Source of the DNA: an uncultured bacterium
Lineage (GTDB): Bacteria; Myxococcota_A; Bradymonadia; Bradymonadales; Bradymonadaceae
Assembly: GCA_937981985.1 (NCBI GenBank)
Contig: CALJNB010000073.1
Span: 1-38,476 of the forward strand
DNA: 38,476 bases
Direction of reading: 5' to 3'
A program made the position numbers and the translations under genes. This document shows positions 16,235 to 25,000 of this stretch, piece by piece (position 1 is the stretch's first letter; every line of letters begins with the position of its first letter). The notes below the pieces were generated by a model. That model saw nothing but the letters and a program-made list of their open reading frames with translations. It ran no database searches and had not been told where the DNA came from.

Positions 16235-17260
16235 TTAAAGCCCTAAGCAGGTCTTCAAAGCGATCGGTAGGTTTATGGGTTCAAAGTCTTCTGCTGGAGC
16301 GTACCCGTAAGAAATCCCCATGGTCTTACCCGACAGGGACCCGTAGGCGGTCGCATTAGAACAATCTGCATTTTCAGATCTCATAATCGTCGCCTGTTCT
16401 GCCCAACCCTGACCGTACATGCAGAGGCCGCGTCCGCGAAAATAGGTCGTGCCGAACGAGTCTTGTCCGCCCTCAAAATCGGCACCGTCCCAGACGACGA
16501 CCGTTCCGGCAGTAGCATCTCGTTCAGTCCAGGTTTGGCCATCTGTGCTTTCCCACCAACCTAGATCATCCAAAGCGGCTACAAAGCGTCCATTTCCAAA
16601 TGCGAGTGACCGAATGGGTTTGCAACCTTCTGGAAAGTCAGGCATCTGGACCCAGGTTTGTCCATCGGTGGAACTCGCAATTTTGCCGCAGCCACCTGCA
16701 GCTAGCCACATTCCGTTTCCATAAGCGACCCCACCATACCATTGGCCCGATGGGTTTTCGGGAAGATCGGGTTCGAAATTCGTCCGATGATGGGCGGTCC
16801 ATTCATACCCGTTTCGCGAGGTCATTATCGCACCACGGTTTTCAAATCCCGCGTGCGCACCGACAAATAGACCGTCGTGAAAACTTCCACCTCGAAACAA
16901 ATCATCGTGCGGGTCAGTCATGATACCGGTCTCGCACCATGTTTTTCCCTCGTCAATTGATAAGGTCCTGACCCCTTGCCATCCGAATGCGACGATGACC
17001 GGAATCGTCTTTTCTTCGACCGGTAGATCTGGTGAAGAATCAACTTTGGTACTCATATCCGGAACGGGTGTGACGGTCATATCTTCGACCGGAGTTTGGC
17101 TACCCATATCTTTTTGCATTGGGGGCGTAGTTGTACCTCCAAAGTCGATATTGATATTGATGATTGGGGTGGGATCGTCGTCGTAGGTCGTTTGAGTGGT
17201 TTCGCCTTCACAGGAACATAGGCAACATATGGTGATTAATAAAGCGGCGGTTTGGCGCAC
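16235..17260 (-). CDS. Lipoprotein with BNR/sialidase-like repeats
   Basis: A 341-residue predicted lipoprotein whose signal peptide ends at LCSC (Cys17), followed by a linker of about 75 residues rich in Asp, Thr, Pro and Met. The globular part has repeated Asp-box-like elements: SIDEGKTWCE, SRNGYEWTAH, STDGQTWVQ and STDGQTWTE, each S-x-D/N-G-x-x-W, spaced about 40-60 residues apart. This suggests a beta-propeller of the BNR type. The arrangement with VAYGNGMWLAAGG and LAFGNGRFVAAL between repeats is common in surface proteins of Myxococcota-like genomes. No sialidase catalytic residues are recognised, so an enzyme activity is not claimed. The stop lies 24 bases from the convergent ArsA-like stop. 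Confidence 0.75.
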   Translation of the reverse strand: MRQTAALLITICCLCSCEGETTQTTYDDDPTPIININIDFGGTTTPPMQKDMGSQTPVEDMTVTPVPDMSTKVDSSPDLPVEEKTIPVIVAFGWQGVRTLSIDEGKTWCETGIMTDPHDDLFRGGSFHDGLFVGAHAGFENRGAIMTSRNGYEWTAHHRTNFEPDLPENPSGQWYGGVAYGNGMWLAAGGCGKIASSTDGQTWVQMPDFPEGCKPIRSLAFGNGRFVAALDDLGWWESTDGQTWTERDATAGTVVVWDGADFEGGQDSFGTTYFRGRGLCMYGQGWAEQATIMRSENADCSNATAYGSLSGKTMGISYGYAPAEDFEPINLPIALKTCLGL

Positions 17261-17365
17261 GAAGACTCCGTTGCAATACTCATGTAATACGAATGAATAG
17301 AATACGTGATTTTGTACTTCCTTCCAAACCTTTATTCGTTTTCTAAAAGAGTGGCGGCTTCTGGA

Positions 17366-17947
17366 TTATTTCTCAAGGAGGCGTTTGGCAATTTTGCTAA
17401 TTTCGACGTTTTGTGTTCTTTGGAGTTCAATGAGCTTTGGTCTGGCGATCTTGGGAGAAATCCATCGAAGCGCACGAACCGTCCAAAAGGCCCTTGTTTT
17501 TGACTTGAGATGGTCAAAATTGATAACCATCTTTATTACCTTTTCGTTATTGGGAAAGGTTCGTGCGAGGGTGTAAATTGCTCGCTCTCCAGTTTCGGAA
17601 ATCTTGCATTGGCTAAGACGCATCAAAGACTTTCGACCTTCATCACCAAACATAGATAATAGAGAAATAGCTCGTCGCCGCGTGTACCCTTGTGCTCTTT
17701 GTGAACAACTTTCTCTTTCAAGCAGACGGATTGGGTTAGAAAAAACTGCTTCCATGCTTTCGCGTGTGGGCACAGAATCGATCGCGTTTATTTGTTTCAT
17801 CAATTCACGTGCATCCTCTTCGGCACTGGGCAGTGTGTCTTCGGATACCGTGTTTTTAATGGCTACAGAATCTGCATGTGTTTGGGAGAATGCTGAATTA
17901 GAAACAGTGAGTAGAATCACTGTGATAATTAATTTCATAAATTTCAT
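17366..17947 (-). CDS. Small exported helical-repeat (HEAT-like) protein coupled to a metalloprotease gene
   Basis: A 193-residue protein with an ordinary signal peptide ending near NSAFSQ (no lipobox Cys). It is followed by a mostly helical body: EDARELMKQINAIDSV, ESMEAVFSNPIRLLERESC, RRRAISLLSMFGDEGRKSLMRLSQ, GERAIYTLARTF, FWTVRALRWISPKIARPKLIEL, NVEISKIAKRLLEK. The A-x-x-x-L alternation and the proline-punctuated helix pairs look HEAT-like, which is inference. Two ATG codons compete: 17947, one base after the stop of the upstream protease, and 17938, three codons later. I use the first; either way translation is likely coupled to the protease gene. Its partnership with paralogue B, and absence beside paralogue A, makes a dedicated chaperone, inhibitor or adaptor role possible but unproven. 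Confidence 0.65.
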   Translation of the reverse strand: MKFMKLIITVILLTVSNSAFSQTHADSVAIKNTVSEDTLPSAEEDARELMKQINAIDSVPTRESMEAVFSNPIRLLERESCSQRAQGYTRRRAISLLSMFGDEGRKSLMRLSQCKISETGERAIYTLARTFPNNEKVIKMVINFDHLKSKTRAFWTVRALRWISPKIARPKLIELQRTQNVEISKIAKRLLEK

Positions 17948-17948
17948 T

Positions 17949-19154
17949 TTAATACCTTAACCACGGATTGTTTCGTATGACTTTAATTTGATTTGGAGTG
18001 AGCGTTTCACCGGGACTGTCCTGAACACCCGTACTCCAGTGTAAAAGAAGTGATTCGTCGAAATCGTTCGTGTCCGAAATTTGGTCATGAAGCCTTAGGA
18101 TAGGGATTTCAGAGGTGTGAAAGAGACCTAGATAGTGACCTATTTCGTGAGCCAAAACGACTCCGCGACTCGCTGGAATTTGATCAGATTTTTTCATCGC
18201 CACGGCGACTCCACTTTGCGCCGTACCTCCGATGATCGGACCAGGGTTTCCGCCGGAAATTCCTACGAAAGGTACGCCGTCCTCGGTTAGGATCTCATCA
18301 ACGAAGAAAACGTTGATACCTCGGATTGTTTCGTCGCCGAGGGGACCGGTGGCTTTAGCTGTCCGATACATTTTCATTAGATCTGGTTCCCCGCCCTCGA
18401 TGATCTGGAAGCTAGAATCGATATCTATGTAATCGGTTTGATCGATTTCTATTTTTGCTTGGGAGAGGACGGCCTTTAATTTTTTGATATCATTTTGGAA
18501 GGATGTACTGGTCTTAGCGCTCTCGGCGTTGAGACCATCAGCACCAGAGAAGTGAAAATTAAGCGCCAGTTTGGCTGTTGGTGTTTCAGTGAATCGGTGC
18601 GCATAGACAATAATATCAGCTTCGGAGGCCAATACTTTAATTCCTGCAGTACGGGCGCTAATTGATGCCGTGTGGCAACCTGCCTTTATTTCAACATCCT
18701 GGTTTATGGGCGCAAAGGCTAAACCCACGCCAGAGGTGAAGCGAATTCGGTTGGGACAGTCACTACATATTCCAGCTGGATGAAGCTCAAAATTATTTGG
18801 AACCAGATCTTTTCGGTCTCCGTTTCTCCACGAGCCGACGTTATATTGTTCAGAATCTTTTCCGCTAACCATTATCGTGAGCGATTTTGTATTTGGCGGC
18901 ACCACAAAATCAAAAAACGCTGATTGACCGTCCGAGATTTTCATTCCCTCTTTCTCGAAGAGGATTTTCGGGGTATCACCCGTATCGTTTATCGCTTGTT
19001 CAATGAGTTCTGAAGAAATGGCGCAATCGGGAACCGGCACGATCGCTTGATCGTTATTCACATTGTTATAGATGAAGTTATTAGCATTGTTACTCGTATC
19101 GGATCCGCATCCGCTAAGCGCAAAGAGAACTCCGAAGAGAAAAGATCGTTTCAT
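17949..19154 (-). CDS. Metzincin-type zinc metalloprotease lipoprotein, paralogue B
   Basis: A 401-residue predicted lipoprotein (lipobox LSGC, Cys16) with an Asn-rich linker (NNANNFIYNNVNND) and the same architecture as paralogue A at 13937-15157: matching cysteine pair region (SDCPNR), the VDEIL and GGNPGPIIGGTAQSGVAVAMK segments, the zinc motif HEIGHYLGLFH at 336-346, HDQISDTND, and the ending LTPNQIKVIRNNPWLRY. It therefore has the three zinc-ligand histidines and the catalytic Glu. Where paralogue A has Met residues in the presumed Met-turn (SSMLMHF), this one has ESLLLHW, so the Met-turn methionine may be replaced by Leu. The start ATG has AAGGCG upstream. It is followed with a one-base gap by the small helical-repeat gene. 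Confidence 0.85.
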   Translation of the reverse strand: MKRSFLFGVLFALSGCGSDTSNNANNFIYNNVNNDQAIVPVPDCAISSELIEQAINDTGDTPKILFEKEGMKISDGQSAFFDFVVPPNTKSLTIMVSGKDSEQYNVGSWRNGDRKDLVPNNFELHPAGICSDCPNRIRFTSGVGLAFAPINQDVEIKAGCHTASISARTAGIKVLASEADIIVYAHRFTETPTAKLALNFHFSGADGLNAESAKTSTSFQNDIKKLKAVLSQAKIEIDQTDYIDIDSSFQIIEGGEPDLMKMYRTAKATGPLGDETIRGINVFFVDEILTEDGVPFVGISGGNPGPIIGGTAQSGVAVAMKKSDQIPASRGVVLAHEIGHYLGLFHTSEIPILRLHDQISDTNDFDESLLLHWSTGVQDSPGETLTPNQIKVIRNNPWLRY

Positions 19155-19383
19155 TATTCGCCTTATAAGGATGTGTTAGCCATTCCACCCTAATACGATC
19201 TAAAATGAAAGTCTACGGGGCGTGTGTCCATTCTCGATAGGATCATGGATGATTCTTTCGCCCCGCTTCTATATTTCGGTGAAGCTATTCTAAGAATTTG
19301 GACTCGTTCTATATATTCGGAGTAGACGCTCTCGATGACAAAGTGTGGTATTACTATTTCGGTCGAGTTTAAATGGGAGCGCG

Positions 19384-20928
19384 ATGAAGCCTGATTTAAG
19401 TCTTAAAAATTTGCTAAAAACTCCTTTAAGCTTGGATCTCATTTGGCTTATTTTCCCGGCCTCTATCGTTGCGATGGGAATGGCATTTATGCCATTGCGA
19501 TCGTGGGACTATTGGTGGCATCTCGCCTGTGGACGTTTGATCAATCAAACGCACCGAATTCCCGACGTTGCCCACTTCTTGTACACGATGCCCGCTGATA
19601 CCCCTTCGTTCGTTCAGCCTTGGGCGGCGCAATGGATCCTCTTTATCCTTCACGAAAATCTATCGTTATCTGGGATGTTGGTGTTTCGAAACGCGATCGC
19701 TGCGTGTGCGTTTTTGTGCCTGACAGTGTGGTCGGCCAAGCGGGCGCGGTCTTCGCTCATCGGGAGTTTGTTGACGATTAGCGTCATCCCCTTCGGGTTT
19801 TTTATCATCGCTTTACGTTCCCATTTGTTGGCCTGGCCTCTTATCTTTGTCGCGCTCGCGATTGCCTATCGCGTCAAACAGGAGAAAACGTCTCTTTGGA
19901 CCTTATGTTTTTTACCCGTCCTAACGTTAGTTTGGGCGAATTTACACGGTAGTTTTCTAATTCCGGTCCTCGTCTCACTTTCCTTTTTCGCAGACACTAT
20001 TCTTACTTTTTTCTTTAGAAAAGATCGCTTCAAAAAAAAGAACTTTTGGGGTTTCGGCATCGCAACTTTGTTTAGTTTTATCGCAACCTGTCTGAATCCA
20101 AGGGGATTAGATATTTATGCATATTTGAGTGACCTTTCTACAAATAGCGTAATCACAAACACGGTCTCCGAGTGGTTTCCGACAACTCTATTCTATCCTG
20201 TTTTCTACGGTCCTTTGTTCTGGGTATTGCTTATCGCCTCACTCATATTGTTCTGGCAAGGTCGTACACGACTTGAGTTCGTGGATGCGATTTTACTCAT
20301 AGGTTTCGCAGCTTTAGCGATACAAGCATGTCGTGGGCTGATGTGGTTTTTTCTAGTATTTCCGATCACAGTATCTCCCTATTTGAGAGAGTTATTTAGA
20401 GAAAGGCGAGAAGAAGTCGTGACGCCTTTTATGTCAAATGTGAATCTTTGCATCATTTTGGGACTCGTTTTATGTGCTCTACTCATTCAACCTTTTGGTG
20501 AATTTCAAAGGGGAATAATAGCTGATGTCCAGGTGATGCCGGTCCGCAAAAAGAACGAGTTGCGGGGCGCGGTGGAGGAAGGTTTTCCCTTCGAAATGGT
20601 TTCTGAAATAAAGAATATTGATCCCGACGCACGGATTTTTCACGATCATCGCTACGGGGGTTATCTTATTTTCGCCTTACAAGATGTGAGTCCAAAGCAA
20701 ACGGTTTTTGTGGATAGTCGAATAGAACTTCCGTCAAAACAGATCTGGGCACGATTAGATGAAACGTCTTTTGGACTACGGGTTGATGAAACCTTAGACC
20801 GCTATGACGTGCGGTTCGTTCTTGTCCGAAAAGAATCTCAGGCGGGTTTGTTTAAACAATTAAATTCAAATTCGGGTTGGAAGAAAACTAAAGAAGATGC
20901 GTTTAATGCGCTTTTCGAACGGCGCTGA
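19384..20928 (+). CDS. Polytopic membrane protein, probable GT-C fold glycosyltransferase
   Basis: A 514-residue integral membrane protein with roughly ten to eleven hydrophobic segments and a C-terminal globular tail of about 140 residues. The first periplasmic loop reads FMPLRSWDYWWHLACGRLI, with an Asp (residue 42) right after the first membrane helix, as in GT-C transferases that use polyprenyl-phosphate sugars. A second loop has FVQPWAAQW. The tail (EEGFPFEMVSEIKNIDPDARIFHDHRYGGYLIF, then VFVDSRIELP) is the type seen in large hypothetical membrane proteins of this kind. The start is the ATG at 19384 with GGGAG upstream; the longer in-frame GTG start at 19345 is unlikely. The 3' end overlaps the convergent GT87 gene by 26 bases. 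Donor and acceptor are unknown. Confidence 0.72.
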   Translation: MKPDLSLKNLLKTPLSLDLIWLIFPASIVAMGMAFMPLRSWDYWWHLACGRLINQTHRIPDVAHFLYTMPADTPSFVQPWAAQWILFILHENLSLSGMLVFRNAIAACAFLCLTVWSAKRARSSLIGSLLTISVIPFGFFIIALRSHLLAWPLIFVALAIAYRVKQEKTSLWTLCFLPVLTLVWANLHGSFLIPVLVSLSFFADTILTFFFRKDRFKKKNFWGFGIATLFSFIATCLNPRGLDIYAYLSDLSTNSVITNTVSEWFPTTLFYPVFYGPLFWVLLIASLILFWQGRTRLEFVDAILLIGFAALAIQACRGLMWFFLVFPITVSPYLRELFRERREEVVTPFMSNVNLCIILGLVLCALLIQPFGEFQRGIIADVQVMPVRKKNELRGAVEEGFPFEMVSEIKNIDPDARIFHDHRYGGYLIFALQDVSPKQTVFVDSRIELPSKQIWARLDETSFGLRVDETLDRYDVRFVLVRKESQAGLFKQLNSNSGWKKTKEDAFNALFERR

Positions 20929-22036
20929 CTTTTAACTCTCGAACGAGAAAAAACGCGGCGATAAAGACCCAAATAAAAAAGGCCCATTGTTCTTCTTGGG
21001 CATCTGGAAGGAGGGTTAAGGAGTCGCGTAAGATCCACGCGATGGGGCCAAAAACGAAGGTGAATGTGAGCCCCTTTTTCCATCCCCAACGTTCGCAGAA
21101 AAAGAAAACAAGGGGCAAGCAAATCACATAAGAATAAGTACCAAGTCGAGGCCACATAGGAATCGAGACACAGCCAAGAAGCCAAATCCAATTCTCACCT
21201 TCGGTCTGTTTCTGTCTTAGTAGGAAATAAACCCCTAGCGCCAGACCGCAAACCCAAATGATAACAAGAAGAGGGGGAGATAATGTAAGGAGGTCGACGG
21301 AGATATAAAACTTTCGCATCGCGGACGTATGGGTGATCCAAGAAGGAACCCAATGCCAAAGCGGAACGGTGAGGGCAGGTAGGACGAGGAACCCAGCAAT
21401 GAAAGCTGATAACAATTTTATACGTCCGAAGCTTAGGACGAGGTAGCCGACTGGGATGGCCCAGAAAGGCTTAAGTGAAATAATAACGCCGAACAAGAAA
21501 ATCCATAAGTAGTCAGCAGGTTTACGTTTTTCCCGCATCGCTATAGCGTACGAAAAGACAAACGCTGAAAATAAATAGGTAATAATATTACCAAATAGAA
21601 GGTCCACGTTTAAAGGCTGAAAGAAAATCATAACCAAGATGATGAATCCCAGATTTAAAGTTGGAAACATTTTTCGATGGAAAACATAAACCACTCCAAT
21701 CAAGCAAATACATCGTAGAACCCAATCGATTGCAACCAACGTCGCGGTTGAAAAGTAAGACAAAGCCTGTAGCGCATACAGACTCCCTGGTAGATAGTTG
21801 TAGGGGTAACCGGCATAGCGGGGCACAAGTTCTCTTGCTTCAGTAAAAGGATTTAGTCCTTTGAAAAAAGCGTCTCCTGCCGAAATGTAGGCTGTGAAAT
21901 CCGTCGGCACATAGTCAAAAAATGCACGTCGAATAAATTCTAGAATCAAAAGAACACAAGATGCCAAGATGTAAGGCTTAGGATCCTCGCCGAAAGCCCT
22001 TCCTGATTTTACACCCGAATACGGTACTTTTTCCAT
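20903..22036 (-). CDS. Glycosyltransferase family 87 (DUF2029) membrane protein
   Basis: A 377-residue integral membrane protein. The N-terminal periplasmic loop DFTAYISAGDAFFKGLNPF is the diagnostic GT87/DUF2029 motif (D-F/L-x-x-Y-x-x-A-x-x-x-x-x-G-x-N-P). PYNYLPGSLYAL and, later, DLLFGNIITYLFSAFVF complete the family signature. About nine to ten hydrophobic segments are visible, with a conserved ISLKPFWAIP. GT87 enzymes of actinobacteria are polyprenyl-phosphate-mannose-dependent alpha-mannosyltransferases; that specificity cannot be assumed here. The start is one base after the upstream metallo-hydrolase stop, so the two are probably translated together. The tail overlaps the convergent gene at 19384-20928 by 26 bases, which may cause antisense interaction between transcripts. 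Confidence 0.85.
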   Translation of the reverse strand: MEKVPYSGVKSGRAFGEDPKPYILASCVLLILEFIRRAFFDYVPTDFTAYISAGDAFFKGLNPFTEARELVPRYAGYPYNYLPGSLYALQALSYFSTATLVAIDWVLRCICLIGVVYVFHRKMFPTLNLGFIILVMIFFQPLNVDLLFGNIITYLFSAFVFSYAIAMREKRKPADYLWIFLFGVIISLKPFWAIPVGYLVLSFGRIKLLSAFIAGFLVLPALTVPLWHWVPSWITHTSAMRKFYISVDLLTLSPPLLVIIWVCGLALGVYFLLRQKQTEGENWIWLLGCVSIPMWPRLGTYSYVICLPLVFFFCERWGWKKGLTFTFVFGPIAWILRDSLTLLPDAQEEQWAFFIWVFIAAFFLVRELKVSAVRKAH

Positions 22037-22037
22037 A

Positions 22038-22883
22038 TTAGGGGATCAACTTTATTTTCCCTGAGAGATCCGTTTCAACGCGCGCCATGGGAAGGATTGG
22101 ATCGTGTTCGAAAATTAATATCCCGTTGCTTTTCGCAGCTTCGTGAAGGAGATCCCGCTTTTCGCGCAGTGTTGTAAGCGGATCGAGATCGTATCCCATG
22201 ATATACGGATCGCGAATATGTGCCGAAGTCGGAATGAGGTCGGCTAAGTAGAAATAGAGTTCAGATTGCGTTTGAATTCTGCAAATTTGCATTCCTGGGG
22301 TGTGTCCAAATTGCGGGAATACATCAAATCCAGGAAAGAGTTCTTGCGGGCCGTCGATGATGTTGAGTGGTGGCGCACCGTCTTTTTCGAAAAATCCGAA
22401 ATCGTCGCGTCGGTATGAGCCTGCATCTCGTGCAGTAGGTCCATGTCCCCAATCCCAATTTCGTTTTTGAACCCAATGGGTAGAATTAGGAAATGACGCA
22501 GTAAGGGTTCCGTCTTGTTCGAAACATAAACCTCCAGCATGATCGAAATGCAGATGGGTCAAGACCACGTCATCGATATCGTTGGCAGTTAGATCATGCG
22601 CGGCAAGGGCTCTTTTTAGTCCGACATCTTGATTCCCAATTTTATAGATGTTGCGTTCCTTTTCGGTCCAGCGGGTTCCGATTCCAACGTCGATAAGGAC
22701 TTTTCTGTTAGCATATTCGACCAACAAGCAACGACAGGCTAGGTCGATTCGGTTTTGTTCGTCGGCGGGCGTTTTTCGTGTCCAGAGAGGTTTGGGAACA
22801 ATGCCGAACATGGCTCCGCCATCAAGCCCGAAACTTGCTTCAACGAGAGGGAGGACGCGAATTGGAAGGTTTTCGTTTTGCAT
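22038..22883 (-). CDS. Metallo-beta-lactamase fold hydrolase
   Basis: A 281-residue cytosolic protein with the complete MBL-fold metal site: THLHFDHAGG at 109-118 (His110, His112, Asp114, His115), His194 in FGHTPGMQ, Asp215 in FYLADLIP and a late His260 in IFEHDP. The N-terminal LLVEYANRKVLIDVGIGTRW is the usual first strand pair. The sequence style is that of the large hydrolase group that includes N-acyl homoserine lactonases and YtnP-like enzymes, but quorum-quenching activity cannot be inferred from sequence alone. It is followed, after one base, by the GT87 gene on the same strand; this linkage is unusual and may be accidental. The start ATG has no obvious Shine-Dalgarno. Confidence in fold is high, in substrate none. 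Confidence 0.88.
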   Translation of the reverse strand: MQNENLPIRVLPLVEASFGLDGGAMFGIVPKPLWTRKTPADEQNRIDLACRCLLVEYANRKVLIDVGIGTRWTEKERNIYKIGNQDVGLKRALAAHDLTANDIDDVVLTHLHFDHAGGLCFEQDGTLTASFPNSTHWVQKRNWDWGHGPTARDAGSYRRDDFGFFEKDGAPPLNIIDGPQELFPGFDVFPQFGHTPGMQICRIQTQSELYFYLADLIPTSAHIRDPYIMGYDLDPLTTLREKRDLLHEAAKSNGILIFEHDPILPMARVETDLSGKIKLIP

Positions 22884-23074
22884 ATTTTACTTTGGGGTTA
22901 GCGACGTTGAAGCTTAACAATATTAAGGGGTTTTCGTCACGAGGATTTTCCGTCCGCGCTAAAGGAAGGATATGGGTTCTTCATACCGTGGGTGCGCGAT
23001 ACATCTTAACATATTTAAATTCGCGTTATTAAATGCTACTCTTTGTATTCAACCTTCGCGATGACAGGGATAAA

Positions 23075-24898
23075 TTGCAGCTTATAAAGTTTGTCTGGAT
23101 ACTGCTTTTGTCTTCATGCCAAGGGCAGCTTTTATTAACCGATGGAGACGCGCCTTCCGCGGATGCCGGAATAAAAATCGACACGAACGTCGAACCGGAC
23201 GCGGCTGTTCAATCGGTCCTCGAACATGCAAGCCAGGGAGTAAGGTGTGTAAGAGGTTATCAAAAAGAATTTATCGTATTATCGACCTCGGTGGTTTCGT
23301 GCGAGCAGCATGCCAAAGCGATCGATAGTTTTGCACGAGGTGTTCCCACAAAGGGTATAATGGTTTTTGAAAAAGGGGAGTCCTCGGGCCCTCAAAAGTA
23401 TTGTCGCGAAGATAATGATTGCGAGACCGCAACGCTTGTCGTTAATCTCGAAGGGGCCAATGGTTCGTGGACGGGAGAACTTTACGGTCAGAAGCGAGAT
23501 ATAACCTTTACCGCTCAATCGTGTGCGTACGACGAACTGCCTCCTGAAGTAGTTGACCTTCCGGCGAGCGATATTTCGATTACTGACGTTTCGATCTACC
23601 AAGCCGTTGAGGTGCCCATCATTAAAGAGGGGGTATGGGTCTCCAATCGCAATGCGCCGGTCATTGCCGGTAGGCCGGGAATGCTTCGTGTGTTTGTTCG
23701 ACGAGAAGAGGATTGGACGCAACGAGAAATTCTCGTGCGGCTCACGATTGGAGGGCTCGTGAAAGAGCAGCGTTATTCGCCCCTAGAAAGTTCTTCTCAA
23801 GACCAACTCTCTTCGACAATAAACTTTGAGTTTATGAGGGGAGAACTTCCCACCGATGGCAACATCAGTGTTGAGTTGATTGAGATCGAGCAATGTAAAA
23901 GTGACTCGCCTGGACGTTTATTCAAACCGACGCTTCCAGCTGTCTCGACCTCGCTAGATATCAAAGCGCTTCCCAAGCCTTTGGAAATCGTTCTGGTTCC
24001 CATGCGCTACGATGCTGATAGTTCGGGGAGAGTTCCACGGTTGGAAGCGGCCGATGTCCGCGCTTACGTCCAAGAAGCCGAAGAGTATTTTCCCGTTTCA
24101 GAAGTTAAAATAACCGTCGATTCGGTGGTTCCCTATTCGGATGAACTTTCACCGAGCGGGGCCGGCTATAATACAGCGATGAACTTTTGCCTTAATTACC
24201 GAAGAGACCAAAACGCACCCGCAGATGTATATTACTACTGTCTCTTTCAACCTGGAGATGATTTTGTTGAATATTGTGGGGAAAATTGCATCGCAGGAAC
24301 CGCGCCTGTTGCTCCGGTTGATGACACGTATTTGCGGGCAGGAATGGGGATTGGTTTTGATGGAAGGGGACCGGTTGTTTTTGTTCATGAAATGGGACAC
24401 ATGTTTGGACGCCCTCATGCCCCGTGTGGGGTGTCGGCAGATCTTGATCCGGAATATCCTTACCCAGATGCCGGAATGGGTTCGATCGGATATTCGATAT
24501 TAAAGAAGGAATTTTATCCAGCGAGTTCTCGGTCGGATTATATGGGGTACTGTAAACCGGTTTGGACATCCGACTTTACGTACAACAAATTGTACGAACG
24601 ATTTGCCAGCGTAATGGGCAGACAAGCTCAACGCGAACAAGGCCAGAAGAAACGGTGGCGGAACGCAATCTTGGAAGCCGATGGTACGCTTCGTTGGGGC
24701 GGTTCAGTAGAGCTTGACCATCATCCATCAGGTGAAAAGATCGGCGCTGAAATTAGGAAAGATTTTCTTAGCTACGTTCCAGAAGTGTTCGCGATATCCT
24801 TGTCAGACACTCGAGGAGCGATTCTTATGATCGAAGATTTGGGGGTGTCGGATGCGATCTTGGAAATAGCCGGTGTCGGAACGCTTCGTATCGACTAA
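23075..24898 (+). CDS. Metzincin-type zinc metalloprotease lipoprotein (third, distinct family)
   Basis: A predicted lipoprotein of 607 residues if started at the TTG at 23075, which follows AGGGATAAA and gives a clean signal peptide with lipobox LSSC (Cys15). An upstream in-frame ATG at 23033 would place a charged 14-residue extension before it. The N-terminal 180 residues include paired cysteines (VRCVRG, VVSCEQH, KYCREDNDC). A beta domain follows (ITDVSIYQAVEVPIIKEG, APVIAGRPGMLRVFVRR). The zinc motif HEMGHMFGRPH begins at about residue 438 and is followed by APCG and later SDYMGYC-x6-SDFTYNKLY. The YMGYC ... SDFTY segment resembles the D-x-M-S-Y-C ... W-I-S-D-Y-T-Y ending of surface proteases in Myxococcota-like genomes and M66-type enzymes. 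It is not a close paralogue of the two proteases at 13937 and 17949. Confidence 0.82.
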   Translation: MQLIKFVWILLLSSCQGQLLLTDGDAPSADAGIKIDTNVEPDAAVQSVLEHASQGVRCVRGYQKEFIVLSTSVVSCEQHAKAIDSFARGVPTKGIMVFEKGESSGPQKYCREDNDCETATLVVNLEGANGSWTGELYGQKRDITFTAQSCAYDELPPEVVDLPASDISITDVSIYQAVEVPIIKEGVWVSNRNAPVIAGRPGMLRVFVRREEDWTQREILVRLTIGGLVKEQRYSPLESSSQDQLSSTINFEFMRGELPTDGNISVELIEIEQCKSDSPGRLFKPTLPAVSTSLDIKALPKPLEIVLVPMRYDADSSGRVPRLEAADVRAYVQEAEEYFPVSEVKITVDSVVPYSDELSPSGAGYNTAMNFCLNYRRDQNAPADVYYYCLFQPGDDFVEYCGENCIAGTAPVAPVDDTYLRAGMGIGFDGRGPVVFVHEMGHMFGRPHAPCGVSADLDPEYPYPDAGMGSIGYSILKKEFYPASSRSDYMGYCKPVWTSDFTYNKLYERFASVMGRQAQREQGQKKRWRNAILEADGTLRWGGSVELDHHPSGEKIGAEIRKDFLSYVPEVFAISLSDTRGAILMIEDLGVSDAILEIAGVGTLRID

Positions 24899-24978
24899 CG
24901 CTATTTGGGTTCGTTTAGTGCGTTGAGCCAACACCGAAAAAGAAGCGCTTTTCGTCGCCACGATATTGAATTTGTGTA

Positions 24979-24999
24979 GGAACCTGGGTATCTGGTTCC
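24979..24999 (+). repeat. Inverted repeat immediately before queA start codon
   Basis: GGAACC (24979-24984) and GGTTCC (24994-24999) are perfect inverted copies with nine bases between, ending one base before the queA ATG. The usual ribosome-site window is occupied by this hairpin and no separate Shine-Dalgarno is visible. This could lower or regulate initiation. Confidence 0.45.
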
Positions 25000-25000
25000 A

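Noticed and set aside
23279..23722. 147-codon antisense frame inside the third metzincin gene.
   Set aside because: No start signal, and the plus-strand frame is clearly the real gene.
24900..25000. preQ1 riboswitch upstream of queA.
   Set aside because: The only structure visible is a simple 6-base inverted repeat; the A-rich tail and pseudoknot pattern of preQ1 riboswitches are absent.
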